The notes: generated from the letters alone by a model not told the origin. DNA of 64,000 bases from Achatina immaculata (GCA_009760885.1 CM019719.1:38218584-38282583); one strand, 5' to 3'. Shown: positions 52,501-56,085, counted from the first letter of the stretch. Numbers and translations are program-made.

Positions 52501-54533
52501 ATGTGTTGGTCATGTGCTGAGAAGAAACAATCAGAGAATCCCAAAACAAACTATCAAGTGGAACACAAATGGCCAAAGAAAAAGAGGTCGACTATGTGAA
52601 ACTCTAAAGAGGACATCGTTAAGATAGGCCAGTTTAGTAAGAATAACATCCCTTCTTGATGAGGTTGTAAAGCTCGCTGAAAACAGGAAATCTTGGCAAG
52701 CTACCATGTGAGCCCTTTGTGATGTTTAGTGGCATGGGAAGGATGTAAGATGCAAGAAGATATATATATATACACACATGCACATACACATACATAATCT
52801 ACTCTTCTACTATCCATCCATAACTGTACAGAAACATCTTCATAAATACAAAAATGGCTCTGCATGTAATCACATCATCTGCACATATTGATGGTTTCTA
52901 TATGCTACCAATCCTGCCACATTCTCTCACATCAACCGAGCATAATCCATCTTTTGCACAATCATAAATCTACCATCATTCAGTTAAGAAAACAACTCAC
53001 AGTGCAACTGTAGTGAGTATTGTCAAAATAGTGCAGTAAGTCCTACGCTTGCATGTAGCTCGTTTAGATGAACTTTTCCCAGGTTTGGCACCACAACGAC
53101 CAAAGAGGCGACAGCAGCAAAAAATGATACCAACTATTGGCATTACCACAATAAACACAATACCAATAGCTGCACACACAGCAAACCCAATCAGGTATTC
53201 TGCCCACTGAAAAATGCCACAGTTTTTTTTTTTAATGCATTAATGGCCAATTAATCAAGAACACAAGAGCATACATAGAAAATAAATTTTATGTATGTAA
53301 ACTTTGTTCTTCTTCTTACATAATTACATCCTTCCCGTGCTGTTAAACGTCACATAGGGTTCACATAGTTGTTTGCCACAATTTCCTGTTCATCAAGGGA
53401 TGTTATGACCACTGCACTGGCTTCTCTTAACAATGTCCTCTTTAGAGTTTCACGTGGTCGACCTCTTCTTCTTTGGCCTGTTGTGCTCCACTTGGTAGCT
53501 TGTTTTGGGATTCTCTGGTTGTTTCTTCTCAGCACATGACCAACATATGTCTATCTTCTTCTTCTGATCACCCATGAGAGACGTTGTTGTTTGATCATCT
53601 GTTTTATCTTTGCGTTGTTCTTGAATTCATTCCACTTTATTCCGAGTACTTTCCTGAGGCATTTGTTTTCAAAAGAGTCTAATTTCTTGTCTATTTCTGT
53701 AGTTCTTGCTTTCTCTAAAATACTTTACATTAAACCTACATTTTATTTATGAAAATTTTATTTCACTTGTTTTCCACTAAAATTCTGGAGGCCGAGATAT
53801 AATTCTTCTACCACAGCCAGATCTCAAAGTTTACAAAGACTGCATCCTATTTTTTATATGATACATTTAGTAACATGCTCTTATGATACAATATACCTGG
53901 TCTATAGGGAGTGATGTGTTTCCCATGGTGTAGAGCTCGATAAAAGTGAATTTTTTATGTGAATAAATTATTTTTAATTTGAGTTGGTTTTTTTTAAATC
54001 TATATAAGTTTTAAAATAAAATTCTAAAATGTGATTCTGCGAGAGAAAAATTAATAATAATAATAATAAAGGCTCGCCTTAGAAAGTTGTTTTGAAGCAG
54101 GTAGATTCTAGGCTTTCATGAAAGCTGTCAAGCTTGATTTTGCTTGGTGACTCCTCCCATAGTAGATTCTATTAATATCTGAGTGGTATAATTGGCCAGA
54201 GTAAGAACAAATTATAAACCACAGTATTTTGTTTTTTTAAATACCTGTTGCTAGCCACTCTGGTAATCTTTGATGGCAGAGTGGCTTCAGTGACAGCTAC
54301 AAGGGCAGCATACAGCAGCTTTCTGATTAATGCTTCAGTTATTTGTCTTTACTCTGAATCTAGCTATATTAAATGAGCCATTAAACTTTATGTGAATTAA
54401 TACACTGCTACTGGCTTCTTTCAATGAGAATTTTATATTGTTTTCCTCAACACCTGAATAGCGCCACTTACTTTTCTCCAGTCATTAACTTGATCTTCTT
54501 GAAATTTCCCATTCTCAAATAAGGCTGAAAGAT
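4324..54533 (-). CDS. PROM1-like: prominin (CD133-family) gene, 24 exons, N-terminus missing
   Basis: Prominins are pentaspan, cholesterol-binding glycoproteins of plasma-membrane protrusions, cilia and shed vesicles. Twenty-four minus-strand exons join without frame breaks into 833 residues plus stop (2501 bases plus one base from a missing upstream exon). Counting from the first residue seen, TM1 is about 25-50 and is followed by a Cys-rich loop (CCCRLFGRCG). TM2 is about 78-99, TM3 345-368, TM4 393-415 and TM5 696-720, with a 112-residue cytoplasmic tail after that. The two extracellular loops (about 100-342 and 416-694) are helical-looking and hold many NxS/T sequons. This matches the prominin layout and the usual length of about 850 residues, so only about 50 N-terminal residues, including the signal peptide, are missing. 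All introns are GT-AG except possibly that of exon 9. I cannot say whether it is the PROM1 or PROM2 orthologue; invertebrate prominins often fall outside that split. Confidence 0.93.
4574..9988 (-). other. prominin intron 23
   Basis: A large AT-rich intron. It holds the truncated family A LINE at 7530-7985. Elsewhere I see only homopolymer runs and short noise reading frames, including the hydrophobic minus-strand frames at 5221-5496 and 6687-7010, which have no recognisable family or splice context. Confidence 0.75.
7530..7985 (-). mobile_element. family A LINE, 5'-truncated copy
   Basis: The minus strand matches the 3' end of the 28685-31080 element, including the KRGRP-containing C-terminal region. 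It is broken by substitutions and frame changes. The 12-bp direct repeat CTAGGAAGATAT flanks it at 7518-7529 and 7986-7997, a clear target-site duplication. Confidence 0.92.
9989..10039 (-). CDS. PROM1-like: prominin exon 23
   Basis: Encodes residues 734-750 (PNYLMYGGPNPDTIPLT) of the cytoplasmic tail. The acceptor is TATCCATTCAG and the donor GTCAGT. The split codon CC+A joins exon 22 and AG+T joins exon 24. Confidence 0.85.
10583..10858 (+). mobile_element. 3' end of a restriction-endonuclease-type LINE
   Basis: It matches the segment at 40119-40310 that follows the RLE-like coding remnant, sharing CAATCCCGGGA, GACCCAGAGGGGCCC and TCTGATGATCTGAAGGAG. This copy has gained a 25-base G run (10703-10727) and a GT run in the middle. 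No coding part is left. Confidence 0.75.
10703..10770. repeat. poly-G (25) followed by (GT)n
   Basis: Twenty-five consecutive G residues at 10703-10727 are followed by TTTTGGTG and an imperfect GT run. On the transcribed strand of prominin it is a C run and a CA run. Confidence 0.97.
11117..11214. repeat. minisatellite, about 42-44-bp unit
   Basis: Units contain AAAATAAAGGATGCT and CATTAAGG/CATTAAAA. A further partial unit continues at 11542-11580 after the family 3 LINE, so that LINE was inserted into the array. Confidence 0.8.
11215..11541 (-). mobile_element. family 3 LINE, 5'-truncated copy
   Basis: The minus strand is the C-terminal end of a LINE reverse transcriptase polyprotein, related to the copies at 31121, 48611 and 51360. 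Its 3' end carries an ATTC-type tetranucleotide tail. The 12-bp direct repeat ATTAAGGTCACA flanks it at 11203-11214 and 11542-11553. Confidence 0.92.
12108..12229 (-). CDS. PROM1-like: prominin exon 22 (TM5 and start of tail)
   Basis: Encodes residues 694-733. It opens with the fifth membrane segment (NGLWFSFGWC and following hydrophobic residues), then YRR and an acidic stretch ending FDDP. The acceptor is TATCTTCACAG and the donor GTAAGT. The position and the W-F-x-x-G-W pattern match prominin TM5. Confidence 0.92.
12230..14445 (-). other. prominin intron 21
   Basis: Contains the family B LINE at 12449-13626. The rest (12230-12439 and 13636-14445) shows nothing recognisable. Confidence 0.75.
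12449..13626 (-). mobile_element. family B LINE, 5'-truncated, frameshifted reverse transcriptase
   Basis: The minus strand encodes reverse transcriptase from RKGRSCMDHIF through TGVKQGCVLSP and LDFADD to a degraded C-terminus with GKGRPKEAWRR. A one-base shift near 13515, where an A run is one too long, separates the start from the 223-codon frame. The 9-bp repeat GTGAAACAT at 12440-12448 and 13627-13635 marks the insertion. It is a distinct family from family A, with about half of the aligned RT residues different. The copy cannot encode an intact protein. Confidence 0.93.
14446..14535 (-). CDS. PROM1-like: prominin exon 21
   Basis: Encodes residues 664-693 at the end of the second extracellular loop, with two Cys and one sequon (ENVT). 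The acceptor is CTTATTGCAG and the donor GTAAGC; it is in phase 0 at both ends. Confidence 0.9.
14536..15135 (-). other. prominin intron 20
   Basis: AT-rich, with homopolymer T near 14914. I see nothing else in it. Confidence 0.75.
15136..15204 (-). CDS. PROM1-like: prominin exon 20
   Basis: Encodes residues 641-663, part of a helical stretch of extracellular loop 2, with sequon NFTG. The acceptor is GTTTCTTTCAG and the donor GTAAGA; both ends are phase 0. Confidence 0.88.
15262..15560. repeat. minisatellite, 39-40-bp unit, about 7 copies
   Basis: Units read AACATACAGTGAACATCAAT and continue ATTCTGATGTAACTATAAT. The first copies are close to identical and the later ones lose parts of the unit. 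Confidence 0.88.
16455..16715 (+). mobile_element. degenerate LINE C-terminal remnant
   Basis: Plus-strand translation gives a GHIMRTG...KGRRGRGK pattern, the C-terminal signature of LINE polyproteins, broken by stops. It ends near a short ATGATG tail. It does not closely match families A, B or 3. Confidence 0.55.
16848..16928 (-). CDS. PROM1-like: prominin exon 19
   Basis: Encodes residues 614-640, a Gln/Lys-rich helix of extracellular loop 2. The acceptor is CTTGTTGCAG and the donor GTGAGT; both ends are phase 0. Confidence 0.88.
16929..19239 (-). other. prominin intron 18
   Basis: Dominated by the GC-rich composite repeat at 17480-18595. The flanking parts are ordinary AT-rich intron sequence. 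Confidence 0.75.
17480..18595. repeat. GC-rich composite repeat of unknown class
   Basis: The block is clearly richer in G and C than its surroundings. It starts with GGACCACAAGAG-like motifs and then has two copies of a unit of about 87 bp beginning GGACTTTCTCACC (17682 and 17769). Next come three copies of a unit of about 95 bp (from 17967, 18074 and 18338) with CAGTATGGGYGTG and CTCTAGAGC. Two copies of a unit of about 125 bp (from about 18206 and 18462) carry CACTGGCCAGGA and GAAGAATCTC. The order is a-a-b-a-b, so the later part is a tandem repeat of about 255-264 bp. There is no long reading frame, terminal repeat or RT motif. It could be the non-coding end of a retroelement, a satellite or a non-autonomous element. 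Confidence 0.75.
19240..19290 (-). CDS. PROM1-like: prominin exon 18
   Basis: A 17-residue exon (597-613, DSLKTTLLELQQKSTLK) in the helical second extracellular loop. The acceptor is TATGCCTCAAG and the donor GTACCA, which is weaker than the other donors in the gene; both ends are phase 0. Confidence 0.82.
19608..19712. repeat. 33-bp tandem repeat, three copies
   Basis: Unit: TTGTGTGAACTGAATTATCC followed by TGACTGCTACT, with a fourth, diverged partial copy at the right end. Confidence 0.88.
19741..19912. mobile_element. possible hAT-like MITE
   Basis: The left end reads CCAGTAGTTCTCATATC and the right end, inverted, reads GTGGTTCTCAACTGCAG. The terminal motif CAGT-GTTCTCA is typical of short hAT elements. 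I could not find a convincing 8-bp duplication. Confidence 0.45.
19933..20025 (-). CDS. PROM1-like: prominin exon 17
   Basis: Encodes residues 566-596 with sequon NNQT. The acceptor is GACTTTCTCACAG and the donor GTAAGA; both ends are phase 0. Confidence 0.88.
21458..21735 (+). mobile_element. family A LINE, short 3' fragment
   Basis: The plus strand encodes the C-terminal RRWTFVDH...KRGRP region and ends at GGAT without the usual ATAAGAT tail. AGTTCTTG flanks it at 21450-21457 and 21736-21743. The right duplicate is also the first recognisable base run of a family 3 fragment, so this LINE seems to have landed at or in the family 3 copy. Confidence 0.85.
21736..21977 (-). mobile_element. family 3 LINE, internal fragment
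   Basis: Matches the middle of the 31121-31860 and 51360-51860 elements (bases coding around GHIKRH and upstream on the minus strand). The expected 3' end and tetranucleotide tail are absent on the left, where the family A fragment begins. Confidence 0.8.
22028..22099 (-). CDS. PROM1-like: prominin exon 16
   Basis: Encodes residues 542-565 (starting LDKGLTVGNLSELAK) with sequon GNLS. The acceptor is CTCTCTCACAG and the donor GTAAGT; both ends are phase 0. Confidence 0.88.
22798..23266 (+). mobile_element. family A LINE, 5'-truncated copy
   Basis: Nearly identical to the 3' end of the 28685-31080 element and closest to the copy at 27135-27623. It has the C-terminal frame with KRGRPRETLKR and a tail of ATAAGAT repeats. 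A 6-bp ATATTC match at 22792-22797 and 23267-23272 is a weak candidate duplication. Confidence 0.92.
23780..23846. repeat. (CT)n-(GT)n-GGTG-rich-poly-G simple repeat
   Basis: CTCT/GTCT runs pass into (GT)n, then GGTGGGTGGG and a run of about 13 G at the right end. Confidence 0.92.
25348..25558. mobile_element. hAT-like MITE with 8-bp target-site duplication
   Basis: Flanked on both sides by ATCTAGAT (25340-25347 and 25559-25566). The ends are imperfect inverted repeats: CAGTTGCTCTTAAC on the left and, inverted, CCATGATTCTTACC on the right. The 8-bp duplication is the hAT hallmark. It has no coding capacity. Confidence 0.75.
25709..25855 (-). CDS. PROM1-like: prominin exon 15
   Basis: Encodes residues 493-541 with four sequons (KNSS, ENIT, KNLT, VNFT), so a heavily glycosylated part of extracellular loop 2. 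The acceptor is TTTCTCATTTCAG and the donor GTGGGT; both ends are phase 0. Confidence 0.92.
26110..26757. repeat. 72-bp minisatellite, nine copies, open in both directions
   Basis: Nine units of exactly 72 bp start at 26110, 26182, 26254 and so on. Because 72 is divisible by three, a 223-codon frame runs on the minus strand and a 163-codon frame on the plus strand, each a 24-residue repeat. Variant positions (CGATCCATG or TGATCCCTG, AGACCT or AGGCCT, GGTAAT or GGGAAT, TACCACC or TATCACC) show that units 4-5 resemble units 7-8, a higher-order duplication. There is no start context, splice signal or flanking coding sequence, so I call it a repeat. Confidence 0.95.
27135..27623 (+). mobile_element. 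family A LINE, 5'-truncated copy
   Basis: About 490 bp of the LINE 3' end with an intact C-terminal frame and an ATAAGAT-type tail. ATAGTCCAGGC is duplicated exactly at 27124-27134 and 27624-27634. The first bases repeat CTATTCAAGACTATTAAGAC, a small rearrangement at the truncation point. By eye it differs at only about four positions from the copy at 22798-23266. Confidence 0.96.
27714..27905 (+). mobile_element. tRNA-derived SINE
   Basis: The head has tRNA-like promoter boxes. GGGGCTACATAAATCATTAATCC approximates box A and its flank, and AGTTCAAATCT at 27784-27794 approximates box B (GGTTCRANNCC). An unrelated body follows. No intact tRNA cloverleaf remains. Confidence 0.6.
28488..28569 (-). 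CDS. PROM1-like: prominin exon 14
   Basis: Encodes residues 465-492 with one Cys and sequon KNTS. The split codon CA+A joins exon 13. The acceptor is CTATGTTCAG and the donor GTAAGT. Confidence 0.9.
28685..31080 (+). mobile_element. family A LINE with 785-codon EN/RT frame
   Basis: A non-LTR retrotransposon copy with an uninterrupted frame at 28687-31044. Residues about 1-70 are the C-terminal part of an APE endonuclease (RNQIDHF, then SDHNLCI). The RT core follows: KGNLSDCNNWRG, EEQAGFRKGRSC, NFIDFKKAFDS near residue 432, TGVKQGCILSP and the catalytic FADD at about residue 530. The C-terminus has ENKCLRKILGIKW and KRGRPRETLKR. It is 5'-truncated, as the first half of the endonuclease is missing, and ends in ATATAAGAT repeats. 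ATTTATAAAG flanks it at 28675-28684 and 31079-31088. The open frame implies recent insertion; lacking a complete endonuclease, this copy should not be autonomous. The clade is probably I/Nimb-like, but I cannot fix it without a tree. Confidence 0.97.
31121..31862 (-). mobile_element. family 3 LINE, 5'-truncated
   Basis: The minus strand encodes the region after the RT active site (LNVNAKKTKLM, FEYLGSLL) and a C-terminus interrupted by stops. The 3' end has a CAGT-type tetranucleotide tail at 31121-31140. It lies tail-to-tail with the family A element that ends 40 bp to the left. Confidence 0.9.
32426..32514 (-). CDS. PROM1-like: prominin exon 13
   Basis: Encodes residues 436-464 (VFDDMINNAVDIRSFYSR and following). 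The acceptor is CTTCTCTCTACAG. The donor GTGAGT gives a phase-2 end (CA) that is completed by exon 14. Confidence 0.9.
32515..33055 (-). other. prominin intron 12
   Basis: Mostly occupied by a 44-bp minisatellite, which begins 66 bp from exon 13. Confidence 0.85.
32581..32972. repeat. 44-bp minisatellite, nine copies
   Basis: Units begin ATTCAATCCTGCCAAACTCT and continue GCTCACATTTTACCCACTTT plus CTAC. The first unit is 40 bp and the other eight are 44 bp. The period is not a multiple of three, so three overlapping plus-strand frames stay open; none looks genic. Base variants (CTCTG or CTTGG, TACC or TGCTT) divide the units into subtypes. Confidence 0.95.
33056..33185 (-). CDS. PROM1-like: prominin exon 12 (TM4)
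   Basis: Encodes residues 392-435. The fourth membrane segment (AITFIFSWILMIICVVLFCV) opens it, followed by the start of extracellular loop 2 with one Cys (TEACRYFQSHD). The acceptor is CTCTGACAG and the donor GTAAGC. The FSWILMI motif is characteristic of prominin TM4. Confidence 0.95.
33186..33872 (-). other. prominin intron 11
   Basis: Low-complexity T/G-rich stretch (about 33290-33470) with short GA and G runs. Nothing else is seen. Confidence 0.72.
33873..34019 (-). CDS. PROM1-like: prominin exon 11 (TM3)
   Basis: Encodes residues 343-391. The third membrane segment contains LLVVVLYYIGLLFGVCG, and the loop after it has CNTGCGANFLM. YYxGLLxGVCG and CxxxGxxFLM are hallmark prominin sequences. 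The acceptor is TCATCATTCCAG and the donor GTAAGT; both ends are phase 2. Confidence 0.96.
34020..34928 (-). other. prominin intron 10
   Basis: No gene. A segment near 34783-34860 begins GGTGGTTCCCAACCTTTTTT, which resembles a hAT terminal repeat, but no matching right end was found. Confidence 0.6.
34929..35002 (-). CDS. PROM1-like: prominin exon 10
   Basis: Encodes residues 319-342 at the end of extracellular loop 1, with sequon NKT. The donor GTAAGT is phase 2 (GT), completed by exon 11. The acceptor could be CTCCAAAAG or, six bases further in, AAGCTGCAG; both keep the frame and differ by Leu-Gln. Confidence 0.88.
35003..35989 (-). other. prominin intron 9
   Basis: AT-rich; I see no gene or recognisable element. 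Confidence 0.7.
35990..36069 (-). CDS. PROM1-like: prominin exon 9 (possible GC donor)
   Basis: Encodes residues 292-318 in extracellular loop 1, starting DARVAIDSIREEIDKG. The acceptor is GTCTTTTTCTTCCAG. The donor is either GC-type (GTG then GCAAGT, exon end 35990) or GT-type (GAC then GTGGCA, exon end 35993). Both keep phase 0. The GC option fits the GCAAGT consensus better. Confidence 0.85.
36070..36388 (-). other. prominin intron 8
   Basis: A T-rich, short intron with nothing recognisable. Confidence 0.75.
36389..36452 (-). CDS. PROM1-like: prominin exon 8
   Basis: Encodes residues 271-291 (AEKSLNDAKNEARGQVQNK and TN) with sequon NKT. The acceptor is TTTTTTGCAG and the donor GTAAAA; phase 0 to phase 1. 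Confidence 0.86.
36708..36735. repeat. poly-G (20) followed by (GA)n
   Basis: Twenty consecutive G residues at 36708-36727, then AGAGAGAGA. It is one of several long G or C runs in the window. Confidence 0.97.
37356..38150 (-). mobile_element. family B LINE, shorter 5'-truncated copy
   Basis: Closely matches the 3' two-thirds of the 12449-13626 element on the minus strand, including the frame with VYLGSRVLENEDS at 37829-38128. It ends in a purine-rich (AGAGAC)n-like tail. ACATAT near 37350 and 38151 is only a weak candidate duplication. Confidence 0.88.
39340..40310 (+). mobile_element. LINE remnant with zinc knuckle and restriction-like endonuclease
   Basis: The plus-strand frame at 39425-39760 and the sequence just upstream give a CLLYNERQTLEHVLSAC pattern, a CCHC knuckle with the second Cys changed to Tyr. 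About 100 residues later comes HPDIV and, after a frameshift near 39755, ELMVPYETRIEEQ and K-x-x-KY. This order is the PD-(D/E)xK-type endonuclease of R2/NeSL/CRE-class retrotransposons. A stop codon interrupts it near 39880. The 3' part (40119-40310) is repeated alone at 10583-10858. Confidence 0.75.
40470..40538 (-). CDS. PROM1-like: prominin exon 7
   Basis: Encodes residues 248-270 (starting LDKLSNESKKVANALD) with sequon NES. The acceptor is GTGTTTCTTCAG and the donor GTAGGT; both ends are phase 0. Confidence 0.88.
40745..41645. repeat. tandem duplication of about 140 bp interrupted by a LINE
   Basis: The first unit (about 40745-40886) contains TTTAATATTTAAATTACTAA and, at its end, TCAC-AAATAAAACAA. 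The second unit starts at about 40887, breaks at 40966 and resumes at 41586 after the LINE with GAAATACTGACC and CAAAAATAAAACAA. The two units differ at several positions. Confidence 0.85.
40967..41574 (-). mobile_element. family A LINE, 5'-truncated copy
   Basis: The minus strand carries the LINE 3' end with an open C-terminal frame at 40999-41370 and an ATAAGAT tail on the left. TACTCTGAAAT is duplicated at 40956-40966 and 41575-41585. Confidence 0.96.
41739..41835 (+). mobile_element. possible tRNA-derived SINE fragment
   Basis: GGGCACCAGAGCAACAAAGT and GGTTAGTGCACTAGTCTCTC resemble a decayed tRNA-like head with box A. No clear box B or duplication was found. Confidence 0.35.
43061..43251 (-). 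CDS. PROM1-like: prominin exon 6
   Basis: Encodes residues 184-247. A Lys/Glu/Leu-rich helix is followed by a two-Cys segment (GVCNKSSQSCSGF) with sequons NNVS and NKSS, in the middle of extracellular loop 1. The acceptor is CTCATTCCCAG and the donor GTAAGT. Confidence 0.93.
44300..44520. repeat. irregular minisatellite, unit about 45-70 bp
   Basis: Units begin CAGGATGATACATTCTGT or CAGGATGATAAATTTTGTCC, run into C-rich stretches and end ACAACAGAAAAA. One more unit (GATGATAAATTTTGTCCTTA) follows the LINE at 45291-45330. Confidence 0.75.
44510..45290 (-). mobile_element. LINE remnant with RNase H domain
   Basis: The minus strand encodes an RNase H fold: YTDGSVSRGS near 45190, METEAITQAL near 45070 and, after a damaged stretch with stops (44915-44993), HVGVDRNNKADQLAAKAK near 44880. 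These are the catalytic D, E and terminal H-x-x-x-x-x-N-x-x-AD motifs. The 3' end has a TTACAG hexamer tail (44510-44533). A C-terminal RNase H suggests an I-, R1- or LOA-like LINE. Confidence 0.75.
45546..45629 (-). CDS. PROM1-like: prominin exon 5
   Basis: Encodes residues 156-183 (ESSYKAVDDLLKQLHTT and following) with sequon NIS. The acceptor is TTCATTTTACAG and the donor GTAGGT; both ends are phase 1. Confidence 0.88.
45960..46222 (+). repeat. possible retroposon 3' end with (AATC)n tail
   Basis: Unclassified sequence ends GCTCAAATAAAG and then six AATC units (about 46194-46221). A tetranucleotide tail after AATAAAG is typical of LINE or SINE 3' ends. No tRNA-like head or reading frame supports a closer call. 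Confidence 0.4.
46659..47648 (-). mobile_element. degenerate LINE, distinct family
   Basis: The minus strand carries RT fragments: IDGKDLRVVKHLYWQQEAA near 47570 and, further on, VKIGGYNINNLR, then ADDT, with YADD damaged by a stop. The C-terminus has GHAMRRGG and RRSRGGPRE at 46671-46910. The 3' tail is a run of TGA trinucleotides. TTATTGTTCATA is duplicated at 46647-46658 and 47649-47660. Confidence 0.85.
47752..48042 (-). mobile_element. tRNA-derived SINE
   Basis: On the minus strand the head GGCAGCCTGGTTGGCTGAGT contains a perfect box A (TGGCTGAGTGG, 48010-48020). A box B variant GGTTGAAGTCC lies at 47966-47976, 33 bp away, as in a tRNA gene. A body and a TTACC-type tail follow. ATTAGGTAA flanks it at 47743-47751 and 48043-48051. 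The first half of the molecule resembles a Ser/Leu-type tRNA, but I do not call a functional tRNA. Confidence 0.82.
48168..48292. repeat. 28-29-bp tandem repeat, about 4.5 copies
   Basis: Unit: CTTAGATTTACATTTCAGCT followed by GATATTATT. The middle copies are identical. Confidence 0.92.
48611..49140 (+). mobile_element. family 3 LINE, 5'-truncated copy
   Basis: The plus strand matches the C-terminal part of family 3 (GGACATCTATC through GCAAAGTTCTGCAAGGGACA) with several frame breaks. TGACTGAA occurs at 48603-48610 and 49141-49148; part of it may be the element's own tetranucleotide tail. Confidence 0.88.
49343..49409 (-). CDS. PROM1-like: prominin exon 4
   Basis: Encodes residues 134-155 (starting GYSDYVKAQYNDTSQKIL) with sequon NDTS. 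The acceptor has a strong pyrimidine tract (ATTCTTCCTAG) and the donor is GTGAGA; phase 0 to phase 1. Confidence 0.88.
49410..50570 (-). other. prominin intron 3
   Basis: Largely made of the piggyBac-like element at 49597-50280; the rest is AT-rich. Confidence 0.78.
49597..50280 (+). mobile_element. piggyBac-like non-autonomous element
   Basis: Flanked by TTAA on both sides (49593-49596 and 50281-50284). It has 13-bp perfect terminal inverted repeats CTCTTCCCGTGCC / GGCACGGGAAGAG. Next to the left end is a subterminal motif (GTGCCATAGTCG and a TATAG-GA palindrome) present twice (about 49606 and 49649). TTAA target duplication is the defining piggyBac feature. A short frame near 49754 (MMEESLVISDDKRE and a few more residues) may be a remnant transposase start, but there is no catalytic domain. 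Confidence 0.85.
50571..50700 (-). CDS. PROM1-like: prominin exon 3 (end of TM2)
   Basis: Encodes residues 90-133. The rest of the second membrane segment (AGVVCAFIC) passes into extracellular loop 1. The acceptor is AACGTTTCAG. The donor GTTGAT is weak but is the only one that keeps the frame into exon 4. Confidence 0.9.
51360..51860 (-). mobile_element. family 3 LINE, 5'-truncated, best-preserved C-terminus
   Basis: The minus-strand frame at 51366-51710 gives the family 3 C-terminus: ISILQELNIEEGWLVKRIK, KYFGHIKRH, GKRKRGRPKRRWLQDI and a stop. It ends in an ATTC-type tail at 51360-51375. Confidence 0.92.
51868..52765 (+). mobile_element. family A LINE, decayed copy
   Basis: The plus strand matches from just before the FADD box (GATTTTGCAGATGAC at about 51951) to the 3' end, with many stops and small indels. 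TA-repeat sequence on both sides hides any duplication. Confidence 0.9.
53001..53206 (-). CDS. PROM1-like: prominin exon 2 (TM1, Cys-rich loop, start of TM2)
   Basis: Encodes residues 22-90: WAEYLIGFAVCAAIGIVFIV, then MPIVGIIFCCCRLFGRCG, a basic Ser/Lys segment and the start of TM2. The GxxFxxxMPxVGxxFCCCR pattern is diagnostic for prominins. The acceptor is GGCATTTTTCAG and the donor GTGAGT. Confidence 0.96.
53207..54471 (-). other. prominin intron 1 (first seen)
   Basis: Contains a decayed family A LINE (about 53312-53712). The remainder is AT-rich with a (TAA)n run near 54050. Confidence 0.78.
53312..53712 (-). mobile_element. family A LINE, decayed 3' fragment
   Basis: The minus strand matches the 3' end of family A (KRGRP region as RRRGRPRETLKRTLLRE, then MLRRNNQRIPKQ) with internal losses. 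I saw no convincing duplication. Confidence 0.88.
54472..54533 (-). CDS. PROM1-like: prominin exon 1 of those seen
   Basis: Encodes residues 1-21: the end of a split Asp codon, then LSALFENGKFQEDQVNDWRK just before TM1. The acceptor is CTTATATTTTCAG and the donor GTAAGT. It starts in phase 1, so at least one upstream coding exon must exist. Confidence 0.82.
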
Positions 54534-54944
54534 CTGAAAATATAAGATGTGAGGAGTTCATCAAAAATAGGGCTTAAAAGAAAACAGGCTGCATACCAAG
54601 AGTTCAGAGAGAGAGAGAGAGAGAACCAAAAAAGTCAAAGAACCAAAAAGTCCATGTGGAAATAAAGGTGATACAAAACAACAATCTGACACACTGTGCT
54701 TAAGAATGTACACTACCATTTTTTTTTTCTTAATGAGCACCACAGTCACACCTTTTCTCAAAAAAAAAAACAAAACTCAAGAGTTATATGTATATCTTTA
54801 AAGTATATTTTTGCTGTAGGCATATTTTAAAATATTTCTTTGCCCCTGATAATTATTCATCTATCTGAATCTGTTTCTGAAAACAGATTTTCAATATATG
54901 TTCTTCACATCCTCCCTCTCTATGTAAGACACATATATACATAT

Positions 54945-55020
54945 TTTTGAGACAATGTGAGTCACTTTATATATGCATATATATATATATATATATAAAG
55001 TGACTCACATTGTCTCAAAA
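54945..55020. repeat. 76-bp near-perfect palindrome
   Basis: The arms TTTTGAGACAATGTGAGTCA... and its complement run without a spacer, and 36 of 38 pairs match. The centre is a TATA repeat with GC at one place. It would form a cruciform in DNA or a long hairpin in RNA of either strand. It lies about 410 bp upstream of the 54472-54533 exon, in the intron or 5' flank of prominin. Confidence 0.95.
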
Positions 55021-55179
55021 TTCCATTACACAAAAAGCAGCTTTTGCCCAATCCCATAACCCTCAAAAGCAAGCAACAAAGCATAATCAGTGTGGGACAT
55101 AATTGTGTTTTGGGCAATGTCAGTCCCATAACACTCCCACCCTAATGTTTATCTTGGGGGGTTTTCCTAAACCCACAGG

Positions 55180-56085
55180 ACTCAAGGTCATCATCCTGTG
55201 CCATCTGCCCATGGAAAATAAGCTGCAAGTCCTTCAACTTGTTCTGTTCTTTGCTTTCATGGTGCACCTAGCCAAGTTCAGACCAGTACATTATTTTTTT
55301 ATGTTGTCCACCAAACTCTATTGTTGTCAGCCTCCTTTTCTTTCTCCTATTTTTCCCTACAGTATGGTTTTCAATACTGTATTATGTCTCTTGATATGAC
55401 CGAAACATTTTAATTGTCTTGTTCTAATGTTTTTTTTTATTATTTCTCTTGTCTATTTCAGTTGGTTTGGCAGTTCATAGTCTACACTCAGTTATTTGGT
55501 TGACATCCATCATCACTGTTTTCTTTTCTCTTCCACAAAATGTGTCCTACTCTTCTATAAATCTGCATTTCAAACACTTCAGCTTTCTTTTCAATTTTTA
55601 AAAAATTAATGTCCTTTCCTCTACACCATATAAGAGTGTGGAGTAAACTTAACATATGATGACTCTCAGCCTCAATTGTAAATGTTTTGATGTTTGTTTT
55701 ATCACTGTTATTGAACGTATATTTTTGCCATTCCTATTCTTCTATTTATTTCCATCTCACATTTCTCATCTTTTGTTATCATGTAACCAAAATACAAGTA
55801 TTTTGCCACTTGTTCTAGTGTACAGACATTTATTTTTATATTTAAAGCAGGATTTTGTTCTTCTCTGCAGCAGACTGCCATGGCATTTGTGCCTCTATTA
55901 TATTTCTAGTCCATATTTTGGGTTTTTTTTTTTTTTTTGCTTCGTGTCACAAGATTCTGTAAAAGTTACCTAGACTTTCTAATATCAGCACTGTGTCATC
56001 TGTATTTATCTGGCTGTTCACAGTCCTTCCATTAATGACTAATCCAGACATCTCTTAACAGACATTGTGGTAGCTGATCCTGCCT
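55180..56085 (-). mobile_element. degenerate LINE remnant
   Basis: The minus strand gives broken RT motifs: VINGRTVNSQINTDDTVLI near 56010 (active site FADD/YADD changed to TDD), then weaker downstream homology and LKCFGHIKRHNTV near 55400. The limits are approximate and no duplication was found. Confidence 0.65.

Larger units (their letters stand above)
50701..53000 (-). other. prominin intron 2
   Basis: Contains a family 3 LINE (51360-51860) and, directly beside it in the other direction, a decayed family A LINE (51868-52765). 50701-51350 shows nothing recognisable. Confidence 0.75.
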
